64,000 nt of DNA, from NCBI GenBank assembly GCA_015064735.1, contig SVRP01000004.1, positions 76,800-140,799 on the forward strand, written 5' to 3'. The translations under genes and the position numbers were made by a program. Positions 25,024-34,029 of this stretch are shown here, piece after piece. The notes below the pieces were generated by a model. That model searched no databases and was not told the DNA's origin. It saw only the letters and a list, made by a program, of their open reading frames with translations. Within the stretch, counting starts at the first letter, position 1. Each line of letters opens with the position of its first letter. The stretch is from Oscillospiraceae bacterium. GTDB lineage: Bacteria > Bacillota > Clostridia > Oscillospirales > CAG-272.

Positions 25024-26856
25024 TCAAAGCTTCATGAGTATCTCAAAGCTATCCTTCATAAACGACTGCATTTCGTCGGCAGTGAATTTCTTTTGAGAGA
25101 GAAGTGAGACCTTGTAGATATACGATGCTATTTCCTTTGCCTTTTCGGGTTCGGTTACAGCTGCATCCTCAAGCTTTGAAATAAGAGGGGATGCTGTGTT
25201 GAGGATAAGGGTGCTTTGGGTGGGGAAGGATGCTTCGCCTGACATACTGTAAAAGCGCATCATTTCCTCCATGCGGCGGGAATCCTCGGAAACGTTGAGT
25301 ATAGCGGGAATATTTCCGTCCTTGAAGCGGTCGAATTTTACGGTAACGTTTTCGCCTGCAATCTCTGTAAAGATGTTTTTAAGTGCCTCGTTTTCGCTTA
25401 TTTCGCCGTCATCCTTCAGCGCGTCTGCAAGATCTGCGTCAACTCTTAAGAACTTAACGCCTTCCATGTATTGCTCAAGCATGGAAGCGAATTGAGTATC
25501 TATGGGCTTGTCAAAAATCGCAACGCGTATGCCCTGGGCTTCAAACATAGAAATATACTGGGACTGAAGCGCTGTGTCTGTGGCATAATATACCTTGTTC
25601 TCATGCTTTTCTTTTGCGTTTTCAAGATATTCGCTATACGTTACGGAGCTTCCGTCGGTAAGCTTCAGAAGAAGAGCATTTTTGGTTCTGTCGTAGAACT
25701 TTTTGTCCTTCATACAAGCATATTCTATAAAGGGAGAAATGTCGTCCCATATTTTAGCGAAACGCTCTCTGTCGTTATTGCAAAGAGACGTGAGCTTGTC
25801 GCATACCTTCTTTACTATATGCGCGGAAACCTTTGAAACATAGGTGTTGGTTTGCAGATAGCTTCTTGACACGTTTAAGGGAAGCTCGGGGCAGTCAAGT
25901 ACACCCTTGAGCATAAGGAGATATTCGGGAATGACTTCCTTTATATTGTCGGCAACGTATACTTGATTGTAGTAAAGCTTTACTTGTCCCTCGATCGTTT
26001 CATACTCATTGGCAAGCTTGGGGAAATAGAGAATACCCTTGAAATTAAGGGGATAATCCGCATTTATATGAATGTGGAAAAGTGGCTCCTTATAGTCAAG
26101 GAATACCTTTTGATAAAACTCCCTGTAATCTTCGTCGGTACAATCGGATGCGGCTCTTTGCCAAAGGGGATTCTTATCATTTACAAGCTCGGGCTCCTTG
26201 TTTTCCTCACTTTCATCAATGAAGTATATATCAACGGGCATAAAGGAGCAGTATTTACTAAGCATTGCCCTGATTTTGGAAGCGGAAAGAAATTCCTTTT
26301 CGCTATCTGAAATGTGCATTATGACAGACGTGCCGCGATCGGCTCTGTCGGAGGGAGCGGTCTCATATTCTCCCGATTCATTACAGCTCCAGAATACGGC
26401 GGGGGAATCGGTATAAGATTTTGTTATAACGTCAACTCTGTCGCTTACCATGAAAGCAGAGTAGAATCCAAGACCGAAATGACCGATAATTCCGTTTTTG
26501 TTACCCTCGGATTCGTTTTCATATTGCTTTATGAAATCAACAGCGCCCGAAAGAGCAATATTGCAGATATATTTTGTAAGCTCTTCCTCTGTCATTCCTA
26601 TACCGTTATCCTCAACGGTAAGTGTTCCAAGCGAGCTGTCAAGCTTTACGGTTATACGGTAGTCGCTTTCCTCGGAATCCCAAACGCTTATTGACTGAAG
26701 TCTTTTGAGCTTGGTGATTGCGTCGGATGCGTTGGATATTATCTCGCGGAGAAAAATATCCTTTTCTGAATAGAGCCATTTCTTTATTATGGGGAATATA
26801 TGCTCGGTATCAACCGAGATACCACCTTTTTTTACGTTTTGTTCTTCAACACTCAT
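25024..26856 (-). CDS. htpG: Molecular chaperone HtpG (Hsp90)
   Basis: 610 aa, typical. An N-terminal GHKL ATPase with IFLREIISNASDAITKL (residues ~34-50), TVEDNGIGMTEEEL and GHFGLGFYSAFMV (near 125), then the middle domain with YFPKLANEYE and the LPLNVSRSYLQ catalytic-arginine loop near residue 335, and a dimerisation C-terminus. HtpG is an ATP-dependent cytoplasmic chaperone. Its start overlaps the stop of the AI-2E gene by 4 bases (ATGA), so translation is coupled. No CIRCE element is seen upstream, so it is not obviously under HrcA. Confidence 0.97.
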   Translation of the reverse strand: MSVEEQNVKKGGISVDTEHIFPIIKKWLYSEKDIFLREIISNASDAITKLKRLQSISVWDSEESDYRITVKLDSSLGTLTVEDNGIGMTEEELTKYICNIALSGAVDFIKQYENESEGNKNGIIGHFGLGFYSAFMVSDRVDVITKSYTDSPAVFWSCNESGEYETAPSDRADRGTSVIMHISDSEKEFLSASKIRAMLSKYCSFMPVDIYFIDESEENKEPELVNDKNPLWQRAASDCTDEDYREFYQKVFLDYKEPLFHIHINADYPLNFKGILYFPKLANEYETIEGQVKLYYNQVYVADNIKEVIPEYLLMLKGVLDCPELPLNVSRSYLQTNTYVSKVSAHIVKKVCDKLTSLCNNDRERFAKIWDDISPFIEYACMKDKKFYDRTKNALLLKLTDGSSVTYSEYLENAKEKHENKVYYATDTALQSQYISMFEAQGIRVAIFDKPIDTQFASMLEQYMEGVKFLRVDADLADALKDDGEISENEALKNIFTEIAGENVTVKFDRFKDGNIPAILNVSEDSRRMEEMMRFYSMSGEASFPTQSTLILNTASPLISKLEDAAVTEPEKAKEIASYIYKVSLLSQKKFTADEMQSFMKDSFEILMKL

Positions 26857-28229
26857 TTTTGCTTGTTTTCCTCGTTTTCTTTGTTTTCTTGGTTTTCTTG
26901 GTTTTCTTTGATGCTTTTGGATTTTTTCTTGAACCTAACCACTATGCGGTGAAGTATTGTAGAATGCTCTTCATAGGGATCAACCAAGGAGTCTCTTGCA
27001 TAGTATTCTGCCGTGTTGACGGGCAGGTTCTTTTTTCTGAGTTTATTTTCTGTGAATTCGTTAATAAGGGTAACTATGACCGCGAATATCGGTACACCGA
27101 GAAGCATTCCCACAAATCCGAAGAATGCTCCCATTATCGTTATGGAAACTATAACCCCAAGAGAGCTGAGCCCCGTAGAATTTCCAAGTATTTTTGGCGC
27201 TACTACGTTTCCGTCAAACTGCTGTATTATCAATATAAGCAGGACGAAAAGGAATGCCTTGGAGGGACTTTCTATGAGGATAATAAAGAACGAGGGAATA
27301 GCTCCAATAAAGGGACCGAAAAAGGGAATTACGTTGGTTACAGCGACTACGGTTGCAATAAGAGTAGCAAAGGGAATCTTGAAAATATTAAATACAACGA
27401 GGCTTATAACGAAAATAAACATAGCGTCAATAAGGACACCTACAAAAAATCCGCTGAACGCCTTGTTGCAAATACGGGCATATCTGTATAGAGTATCCTT
27501 TGTCTTTTTGGAAAGGAATGCAGTTGTACCCTTGTTTACCTGTGCTCCGATTCTTTCTTTGGAGATAAGAACGTAAATAGAGATAAAGAGAGCAACAATA
27601 AAGTTCTTAAGACCTACAACTATAGCGGTTCCGTATTTGATGACGAATTCGATTGCTGTAGAAACGGTAGAACCTCCTGAGGCATTCTGCGATTTTGTAA
27701 GAGCGGAAATAATATCGTCCTTGCCTACTGCGTCGTTGCCGGTGCCCAAAAGGTGAGCAAGCGCATTGTTTATCCAATTGATTACAGCGTTTACGTATCC
27801 CGATATCTTTCCACCGAATTTATCTCCAAAGCTCATGATACTTTGAACAAGCTCGGGGATAATAAGGAGCAGAAAGGCTACGAGTACGGTGATCGTCGTA
27901 ACGTAGGTCATTACGATAGATGTTCCTCGAAGCAGTTTTTTGTTTTTTATACCTTTGAATACCTTGAATTCGTATATTCGAAGCAGGGGATTCAGGAAAT
28001 ATGCAATGGCAAATCCGAGTATAACGGGAGAAAATACCGATATAAGCGATGATGCTACACCGGATAATGCAGAAATATTTACTATCAGAAAAGCTACTAC
28101 AAAAATAATTACGCAGGCAATAAGCACTGACAGGTTCATCCCTTTTTTTGGATGATTTCGTTTATTACCCCACGTATGCTTCTCGTTATTTTGCTCTTGA
28201 TTTGTATTCTTATTATTTTCTTCGTTCAT
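26853..28229 (-). CDS. AI-2E family transporter
   Basis: 458 aa. After a charged, Asn-rich N-terminus, about eight transmembrane helices span residues 30-400, with the family motifs FFGPFIGAIPSFFIIL, QFDGNVVAPKILGNSTGL and GAFFGFVGMLLGVPIFAVI near 300-380. The family (YhhQ/TqsA/YtvI type) includes proteins tied to AI-2 efflux and to Na+/H+ exchange; many members have no known substrate. The C-terminal 50 residues are a Lys/Glu/Asn low-complexity tail. It is the first gene of the four-gene minus operon with htpG. Confidence 0.93.
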   Translation of the reverse strand: MNEENNKNTNQEQNNEKHTWGNKRNHPKKGMNLSVLIACVIIFVVAFLIVNISALSGVASSLISVFSPVILGFAIAYFLNPLLRIYEFKVFKGIKNKKLLRGTSIVMTYVTTITVLVAFLLLIIPELVQSIMSFGDKFGGKISGYVNAVINWINNALAHLLGTGNDAVGKDDIISALTKSQNASGGSTVSTAIEFVIKYGTAIVVGLKNFIVALFISIYVLISKERIGAQVNKGTTAFLSKKTKDTLYRYARICNKAFSGFFVGVLIDAMFIFVISLVVFNIFKIPFATLIATVVAVTNVIPFFGPFIGAIPSFFIILIESPSKAFLFVLLILIIQQFDGNVVAPKILGNSTGLSSLGVIVSITIMGAFFGFVGMLLGVPIFAVIVTLINEFTENKLRKKNLPVNTAEYYARDSLVDPYEEHSTILHRIVVRFKKKSKSIKENQENQENKENEENKQK

Positions 28230-28278
28230 GAAGGCGTCCTTTCGTTGGGTGCAAAAAAGAAATAATTATACAGATAAT

Positions 28279-28307
28279 ATTTTATTCTTTTTTTGCAACT
28301 AAGTCAA
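28279..28307 (-). promoter_or_regulatory. Probable promoter of the AI-2E/htpG operon
   Basis: Minus strand: TTGACT (28302-28307), 17 bases, TAAAAT (28279-28284), about 50 bases before the first start codon. Confidence 0.65.
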
Positions 28308-28356
28308 TAGAAAAAATAAAATTTTACATATTTTATACTGTTTTTTTGAATTTTAC

Positions 28357-28385
28357 TTGAAAAAGGTATGTTTATATGATATATT
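28357..28385 (+). promoter_or_regulatory. Probable promoter of ispE
   Basis: TTGAAA (28357-28362), 17 bases, TATATT (28380-28385), 31 bases before the ispE start. Confidence 0.6.
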
Positions 28386-28415
28386 TTCATTATACAGTCT
28401 ATAAAGGAGAGGTCT

Positions 28416-29312
28416 ATGTTAAGTTATTCAACCGTTAAGGAAAAGGGATATGCAAAAATAAATCTGCATCTGGATATAACCGGCAGACTTGAAGGGGGAT
28501 ACCATGCGGTGGCTACCGTAATGCAGACGGTAACGCTTTGTGATGAAATAACCATTGAGGATATAAAGCATTCGGATGTTCCAAGCTTCGAAATAAGCTG
28601 TAACAAACCTGACGTACCGTGCGACGAAAGAAATCTCGCGTATAAAGCGGCTCTTCTTTTTTGCGAAGCCTCGGGGGTTAACGTCAGTGCAAAAATTCAT
28701 ATAGAAAAAAACATACCGATGGCGGCGGGAATGGCGGGCGGAAGTACCGACGGAGCGGCGGTGTTGAGAGGATTAAATAAGGCTTTCGGAGAGATGCTTT
28801 CTACGGAACGGATTTGCGAAATAGGCTCGCGTCTCGGTGCGGATGTCCCTTTTTGCGTTGTGGGCGGAACCGCGTATGCAGACGGAAAGGGAGATGTCCT
28901 TCATGTGCTTCCGAATATGCCACGGTGTTATATACTTGTTGCCTGTGAGGGGGAAGGTGTTTCGACACCGTGGGCATATAAGCTTCTTGACGGAATATAT
29001 TCGGATTTTAACGAGAACAGCGGATATGAGCCTAAGGATATCGGTGGACTTCTTGACAGCTTGAATTTGGGTGATAAAGCGAGAATTGCCGCTGAAATGT
29101 ATAATATTTTTGAGGCACCCGTCCTTGCCGAAAGACCCGTGGCAAGGAAAGTGAAGGCTCTTATGATGGAAGGCGGAGCTGTTAATGCTATGATGAGCGG
29201 AAGCGGACCTTCGGTATTCGGGATTTTTATGTCAGAGGATGAGGCAAAGAACGCTCAAAGGCTTCTTTATGATAACGGATTTAAAGGATATGTTTGTGTT
29301 CCTTGCGTCTGA
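28416..29312 (+). CDS. ispE: 4-(Cytidine 5'-diphospho)-2-C-methyl-D-erythritol kinase
   Basis: 298 aa GHMP kinase of the non-mevalonate isoprenoid pathway; it phosphorylates CDP-methylerythritol at O-2 using ATP. AKINLHLDITGRLEGGYH near the N-terminus holds the catalytic lysine, PMAAGMAGGSTDGAAV near residue 105 is the GHMP ATP loop, and MMSGSGPSVFGIF near 270 is the third motif. AAAGGAG precedes the ATG. It is a single-gene unit between a promoter and a terminator. Confidence 0.96.
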   Translation: MLSYSTVKEKGYAKINLHLDITGRLEGGYHAVATVMQTVTLCDEITIEDIKHSDVPSFEISCNKPDVPCDERNLAYKAALLFCEASGVNVSAKIHIEKNIPMAAGMAGGSTDGAAVLRGLNKAFGEMLSTERICEIGSRLGADVPFCVVGGTAYADGKGDVLHVLPNMPRCYILVACEGEGVSTPWAYKLLDGIYSDFNENSGYEPKDIGGLLDSLNLGDKARIAAEMYNIFEAPVLAERPVARKVKALMMEGGAVNAMMSGSGPSVFGIFMSEDEAKNAQRLLYDNGFKGYVCVPCV

Positions 29313-29324
29313 ATAAAATAAGTC

Positions 29325-29373
29325 GGTATCGGTTGACTGAGGGAGAAGTTTCCTTGGCGACCGATACCTTTTT
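29325..29373 (+). terminator. Terminator of ispE
   Basis: GGTATCGGT (29325-29333) and ACCGATACC (29360-29368) followed by TTTTT. Confidence 0.82.
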
Positions 29374-29431
29374 AGGTCGGAAAAATGTCAAAAAAAGTTT
29401 GTGAAAATCCTACTTTTATTCGATATTTCGA

Positions 29432-29460
29432 TTGACAAAAAGAGATAAATCGTGTATAAT
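29432..29460 (+). promoter_or_regulatory. Exact-consensus promoter of the envelope acylation operon
   Basis: TTGACA (29432-29437), 17 bases, TATAAT (29455-29460). The transcript would start near 29467, so in-frame codons before this point cannot be the N-terminus of the next gene. Confidence 0.9.
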
Positions 29461-29550
29461 AATTATGTGTATTTTCGTTGGAAAAAACAGATAAAATATA
29501 AGCACGGAAACGGTGTTTTAAAAGATAGATATATCGATTTGGAAAATAAT

Positions 29551-30624
29551 ATGGAACAGAAAAATCACATGAATAATTTTGAGCAAAAAAACATTCAAAA
29601 AAAGAGAATGGCATGGAAGATGGTAACGGTAACCGTCTGCGCTCTTACGGTAGCCGTTATAGTACTTTTGATTGGGCTTATAATAGGTAATTCCGGAGAC
29701 GGAAGCTTTTCCGAAGACGGTGTCGGCAGCTCGGTTGGTGTGGACAAGATCCCTCCCGTAATAAAAGGTCCCTCGGATAGCAGCGTCGTTGTTTACACCG
29801 GAGAAACGGTGTCGTTCAGAAGCTTTGTAAGTGCTACGGATAATAGCGGAAGCTGCGACCTTACCTTTGATGAGTCTCAGGTGAATATCAACGCAGAAGG
29901 AGCTTATGAGGTAACGTACACTGCAACCGATAAAGCGGGTAATAAATCCACCTACGTTCTCACGGTTTTGGTGAAGAACAGGCAGTATACCGTGGACAAC
30001 CTTATGGCAATTGTGGATAATTTTGCCGCTAATCATTTGGGATATACCGTAAGCACGGTTGGAAACCGTTCCAAGGAACAGATAGTCCGCGATATTTACG
30101 CGCTTCTTGTTAACCCTAATAAGGCGTCAAGACCCATACAGTTTGAGGACAGTATTTCCAATACGCCCAATCAGTATGCTCAGAACGGTCAAAAGAGAAG
30201 AATCGGTTGGAAGCAAGATTACGTAGAGGAGGCTTACAGAACCCTTACGAGCTCGCTCAAAAGAGGGGACTGCTATACTTTTTACGCGGTGTCCAAGGCG
30301 TTTTACGAGTATTTCGGTATAGATAACGTTGGAATTCAACGTTCAGTGAATTCTCAATTGGGAGGAACACACTATTGGAACGCGGTCAATATTGGAACCG
30401 CGTCATCTCCCAAATGGTACTATACCGACTGTACACCCTACGCGGGACATTTCAGCGACGGTTCTCAAAACGCATGCCTTATGACGGAGAAAAGTCTTTT
30501 GTCCTATATTACCAGTAAAGGTGAGAGCGGATACTACGTTATAGAAAAGAACGATCCCGAATTTTTTGATGCCGAAGATAACGGCGGAAAATTTCCTGTA
30601 ATAGAAACAACCAAGCTTGGATAA
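29551..30624 (+). CDS. Membrane-anchored Ig-like plus transglutaminase-like protein
   Basis: About 357 aa. A transmembrane anchor at residues ~20-42 is followed by an immunoglobulin-like domain (DUF5011/HYR type, residues ~65-150; PPVIKGPSDSSV... YEVTYTATDKAGNKSTY) and a C-terminal transglutaminase-like domain. A plausible triad is Cys ~240 (KRGDCYTFY), His ~274 (GGTHYWNAV) and Asp ~292 (YYTDCTP). Such proteins act outside the membrane, usually as proteases or peptide crosslinkers. The start at 29551 is downstream of the promoter but has only a weak GGA site; GTG at 29512 is an alternative. It is 6 bases before the adenylation gene and heads that operon. Confidence 0.82.
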   Translation: MEQKNHMNNFEQKNIQKKRMAWKMVTVTVCALTVAVIVLLIGLIIGNSGDGSFSEDGVGSSVGVDKIPPVIKGPSDSSVVVYTGETVSFRSFVSATDNSGSCDLTFDESQVNINAEGAYEVTYTATDKAGNKSTYVLTVLVKNRQYTVDNLMAIVDNFAANHLGYTVSTVGNRSKEQIVRDIYALLVNPNKASRPIQFEDSISNTPNQYAQNGQKRRIGWKQDYVEEAYRTLTSSLKRGDCYTFYAVSKAFYEYFGIDNVGIQRSVNSQLGGTHYWNAVNIGTASSPKWYYTDCTPYAGHFSDGSQNACLMTEKSLLSYITSKGESGYYVIEKNDPEFFDAEDNGGKFPVIETTKLG

Positions 30625-30630
30625 TTAAAA

Positions 30631-32139
30631 ATGAGAAAAAATATACTTTCATATCTTGAGGAAACAACGGAAAGACTTCCGCATAAGCTTGCGTTTTCAA
30701 ACGGCAAGGAGGGAATGAGCTTTTCGGAGCTTTTGGAAGCCTCGCATGCCATAGGAAGCGAGCTTTGCAGACTCGGGGCAAAAAGAGAGCCTGTGGTAAT
30801 ATTTATGGACAAGCACCCTAAGGCTCTTGCGGCATTTTTCGGTGCGATATACGCGGGCTGCTTTTACGTTTGCCTTGACGAAAAAATGCCTGAAGCGAGA
30901 ATGAGGGCAATACTTGACAATCTTAATCCCCGATTTCTTGTATGCGATAAAAAGAATCAGAAAAGAGCCGAGGCACTATGCGTTGCGCATACCTTTGTTT
31001 ATGATGATATAAGCGTTTGCGATACGGATGTCGTTCTTCTTGGCAAGGTAAGAGCAGAGCAGTGTGATACTGATCCTATATACGTAGTATTTACGTCGGG
31101 CTCTACGGGAATTCCCAAGGGAGTTGTGGCATGCCACCGCTCTGTAATAGATTATACCGACTCACTTATCGATGCTCTTGGCTTTGACGAAAATACCGTG
31201 TTCGGTAATCAGACGCCTCTTTATTTTGACGCTCCCTTGAAGGAGATTATGCCTACCTTAAAAATGGGAGCAACCACCTATTTTATACCGAAGGTGAATT
31301 TTTCGTTCCCCGTAAGGCTTATCGAATATCTTAACGAACACAAAATCAATACTGTCTGTTGGGTAGTGTCGGCTTTTGTTCAGGTGTCATCCTTGGGCGC
31401 ACTTGAAAAGGTAAAACCCGAATATCTGACGACAGTGGCATTCGGAAGCGAGGTCTTTCCCCGTAAGCAGTATGACCTTTGGAGAGAGGCTCTGCCCGAT
31501 GCGAGATTTTTCAATCTTTATGGGCCAACAGAGGCTACGGGAATGTCCTGCTATTGGTATGCAAACAGAGCGCTTGCAGAGGATGAGCCGATACCCGTAG
31601 GTCGCCCATTCGATAACACAAGGATTCTATTGCTTAACGATGATGGCAAGGAAGCTGCGCTCGGGGAAAACGGAGAAATCTGTATATGCGGCACCTGCGT
31701 AACCATGGGATATTACAACAATCCCGAAAAAACGGGAGAGTCATTCGTGCAGAACCCTCTTAATTCGGCATATCCCGAGGTTATCTATCGCACGGGGGAT
31801 ATAGGCAGATATAACGAATACGGAGAGCTTTGCTTTCTTTGCAGAAAAGATTCTCAGATAAAGCATATGGGACACAGAATAGAGCTTGGCGAGATAGAGG
31901 CGGCAGCGCTTAAATGTAGCGGAGTTCGCCGCGCGGCATGCGTTTATGCGGCTGAATCAAAACGGATCGTTTTGTTTTATTTGGGTGAAGCAGACGAGAA
32001 CGGTATTCTTGCGGAGCTTTCTCTGCACCTGCCAAGATATATGATACCGAACATTATTAAAAAGCTTGATAATATGCCGCTTACCGATAATGGAAAGACC
32101 GACCGCAGAGGATTGCGGGAGTCGGCAGAAAATATGTAA
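30631..32139 (+). CDS. DltA-like amino acid/acyl adenylation enzyme
   Basis: 502 aa, the size of stand-alone DltA. It has adenylation motifs in order: YVVFTSGSTGIPKGV (A3, ~residue 150), NLYGPTEATGMS (A5, ~295), YRTGDIGRYN (A7, ~388), GHRIELGEIEAAA (A8, ~415) and PLTDNGKTDRRGL with the catalytic lysine (A10, ~490). It would activate a carboxylic acid, D-alanine in the Dlt system, with ATP and load it on the carrier protein encoded next (32154). Carrier, MBOAT and DltD-like genes follow in Dlt order. The actual substrate is not shown by sequence. Confidence 0.88.
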   Translation: MRKNILSYLEETTERLPHKLAFSNGKEGMSFSELLEASHAIGSELCRLGAKREPVVIFMDKHPKALAAFFGAIYAGCFYVCLDEKMPEARMRAILDNLNPRFLVCDKKNQKRAEALCVAHTFVYDDISVCDTDVVLLGKVRAEQCDTDPIYVVFTSGSTGIPKGVVACHRSVIDYTDSLIDALGFDENTVFGNQTPLYFDAPLKEIMPTLKMGATTYFIPKVNFSFPVRLIEYLNEHKINTVCWVVSAFVQVSSLGALEKVKPEYLTTVAFGSEVFPRKQYDLWREALPDARFFNLYGPTEATGMSCYWYANRALAEDEPIPVGRPFDNTRILLLNDDGKEAALGENGEICICGTCVTMGYYNNPEKTGESFVQNPLNSAYPEVIYRTGDIGRYNEYGELCFLCRKDSQIKHMGHRIELGEIEAAALKCSGVRRAACVYAAESKRIVLFYLGEADENGILAELSLHLPRYMIPNIIKKLDNMPLTDNGKTDRRGLRESAENM

Positions 32140-32153
32140 TTTCAGGAGAAAAC

Positions 32154-32381
32154 ATGGAAAAGCTTATTGAGATACTTTCATCAATACATCCCGATGTGGA
32201 TTTTGAGAACACCGTTGACCTTATAGATGACGGTATACTTGACTCACTTGACATAGTTACGATCGTTACGGAAATAAACGACGTTTTCGACGTAACAATT
32301 CCTGCAGAGGAGATAGTTCCCGAAAATTTCAATTCCGCGGAAGCGCTTTTTGCGCTTATCGAAAAGCTTGACGAGGCTTAA
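32154..32381 (+). CDS. Acyl/D-alanyl carrier protein, DltC-like
   Basis: 75 aa, all helical and acidic. DDGILDSLDIVTIVTEIN carries Ser31, the phosphopantetheine attachment site, in the usual DSL context. It should accept the activated acid from the upstream adenylation enzyme and deliver it to the MBOAT protein at the membrane. It starts 14 bases after that gene with a GGAG site. Confidence 0.9.
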   Translation: MEKLIEILSSIHPDVDFENTVDLIDDGILDSLDIVTIVTEINDVFDVTIPAEEIVPENFNSAEALFALIEKLDEA

Positions 32382-32399
32382 GAACGGAGAAAATAAATA

Positions 32400-34016
32400 A
32401 TGCTTTTTACATCGTACGGATTTGTTGCATTTCTTTGCGCGCTGTTCGTTGTATATTACGTTGTTCCCAAAAAGGCGCAGTGGTGGCTTCTGCTTGGAGC
32501 AAGCTATGTTTTTTATGCGTTTGCAGGGCTTGAATGTCTTGCGTTTATACTCGTAACTACGGTTTCCTCTTACTTTATTGCACGCGTTATGGACGGCATG
32601 CGTAGACGTGAAGAGGATTACCTTACGGTCAATCGGGATAAAATGGAGAAGGAGGAGCGTAAGAAATACAAGACGGCAGCGAAAAAAAGACGCTTTCTTG
32701 TTTTGATCGCGGGACTCGTTCTCAATTTCGGAATACTTGCGGTACTTAAATATACCGCGTTTGCACTTAATAACGTAAATTCGGTTATCGGGCTTTTCGG
32801 AGGAAGAAGGATCAGTATCCCCGAGCTTATACTCCCTCTCGGAATATCCTTCTACATATTCCAGACTATGGGATACTTAATAGACGTTTACAGACAAAAG
32901 ACCGAAGCGGAAAGAAATCCTTTTCGCTTGGCTTTGTTTGTAAGCTTTTTTCCCCAGCTTATTCAAGGACCAATATCGAGACACAGCGATCTTGCGCCTC
33001 AGCTCTTTGCGCCCCATAAATTTGATTCCCGCGGATTTGGATACGGCATTCAGAGGATACTGTGGGGATATTTCAAAAAGCTCGTTATTGCCGACAGAGT
33101 AATGGTTGCCATTAAGTTTCTGCTTAACGACGGCGCGCCTATGTCGGGATTTTACGTGCTTTTACTGATACTTATTTACTCTATTCAGATTTACGCTGAT
33201 TTTACAGGCGGAATAGATATTACCATAGGTATTGCCGAGGCACTTGGAATAAGACTTAAGGAGAACTTTAAAAATCCTTTCTCCTCAAAGTCCACCAAGG
33301 AGTACTGGAATCGCTGGCACATAACAATGGGAACGTGGTTTACCGATTACGTATTCTACCCCCTCTCGGTCTGCAAGCCTATGCTGAAGCTTTCGAAATT
33401 CAGCAGAAGGGTATTCGGAAATAACGTAGGAAAGAGAATTCCTCTCTATACGGCAACTATCGTTACATGGTTTCTTACGGGTCTTTGGCACGGAGCAAGC
33501 TGGAATTTTATAGTATGGGGACTTCTGAACTGCGCGGTTATACTTGTGTCGCAGGAGCTTGAACCGCTTTATAAAATTTTCAGAGCGAAATTTCCAAGGC
33601 TTACGGGGTCTTGGGGATACGGTAAGTTTATGGCAATAAGAACGTTTTTGCTTATGGGACTTATACGTTCTCTTGACTGTTACCGAAACGTGAGGATGAC
33701 CTTTTCCATGTGGTGGAGCATGATATCAAAGCAGAATATCGGAAGGGTATTCAGACAGTTTGGGGCAATGATATCTTCGCCCGAAAAAAACACCTTTCTC
33801 GGTCTTTCACTTTCGGATTGCATTATCGTTGCGGTTAGTGTAATGACGGTTGCAATAGTAAGCTCTATGTCGGCAAAGGAGAGCGTAAGAGAAAGACTTT
33901 ATAAGAAGCCTGTTCTTATGTGGTCGCTTTGCGGTCTGCTTTTCTTTGCTATCATACTGTTCGGCGCATACGGAATAGGTTATGACGCTTCGCAGTTTAT
34001 TTACGATCAATTCTGA
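32400..34016 (+). CDS. MBOAT O-acyltransferase, DltB/AlgI-like
   Basis: 538 aa with 11-12 hydrophobic helices. The N-terminal FLCALFVVYYVVPKKAQWWLL and PLGISFYIFQTMGYLIDVYR near residue 145 are shared by AlgI and DltB. The conserved catalytic histidine lies in TGLWHGASWNF, about residue 364. MBOAT proteins move an acyl group across the membrane from a carrier to an outer acceptor: D-alanine to teichoic acid (DltB) or acetate to a polysaccharide (AlgI). Length is closer to AlgI than to DltB (about 400 aa), so the acceptor may not be teichoic acid. It starts 18 bases after the carrier gene. Confidence 0.9.
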   Translation: MLFTSYGFVAFLCALFVVYYVVPKKAQWWLLLGASYVFYAFAGLECLAFILVTTVSSYFIARVMDGMRRREEDYLTVNRDKMEKEERKKYKTAAKKRRFLVLIAGLVLNFGILAVLKYTAFALNNVNSVIGLFGGRRISIPELILPLGISFYIFQTMGYLIDVYRQKTEAERNPFRLALFVSFFPQLIQGPISRHSDLAPQLFAPHKFDSRGFGYGIQRILWGYFKKLVIADRVMVAIKFLLNDGAPMSGFYVLLLILIYSIQIYADFTGGIDITIGIAEALGIRLKENFKNPFSSKSTKEYWNRWHITMGTWFTDYVFYPLSVCKPMLKLSKFSRRVFGNNVGKRIPLYTATIVTWFLTGLWHGASWNFIVWGLLNCAVILVSQELEPLYKIFRAKFPRLTGSWGYGKFMAIRTFLLMGLIRSLDCYRNVRMTFSMWWSMISKQNIGRVFRQFGAMISSPEKNTFLGLSLSDCIIVAVSVMTVAIVSSMSAKESVRERLYKKPVLMWSLCGLLFFAIILFGAYGIGYDASQFIYDQF

Positions 34017-34029
34017 TTAAAGGATAAAG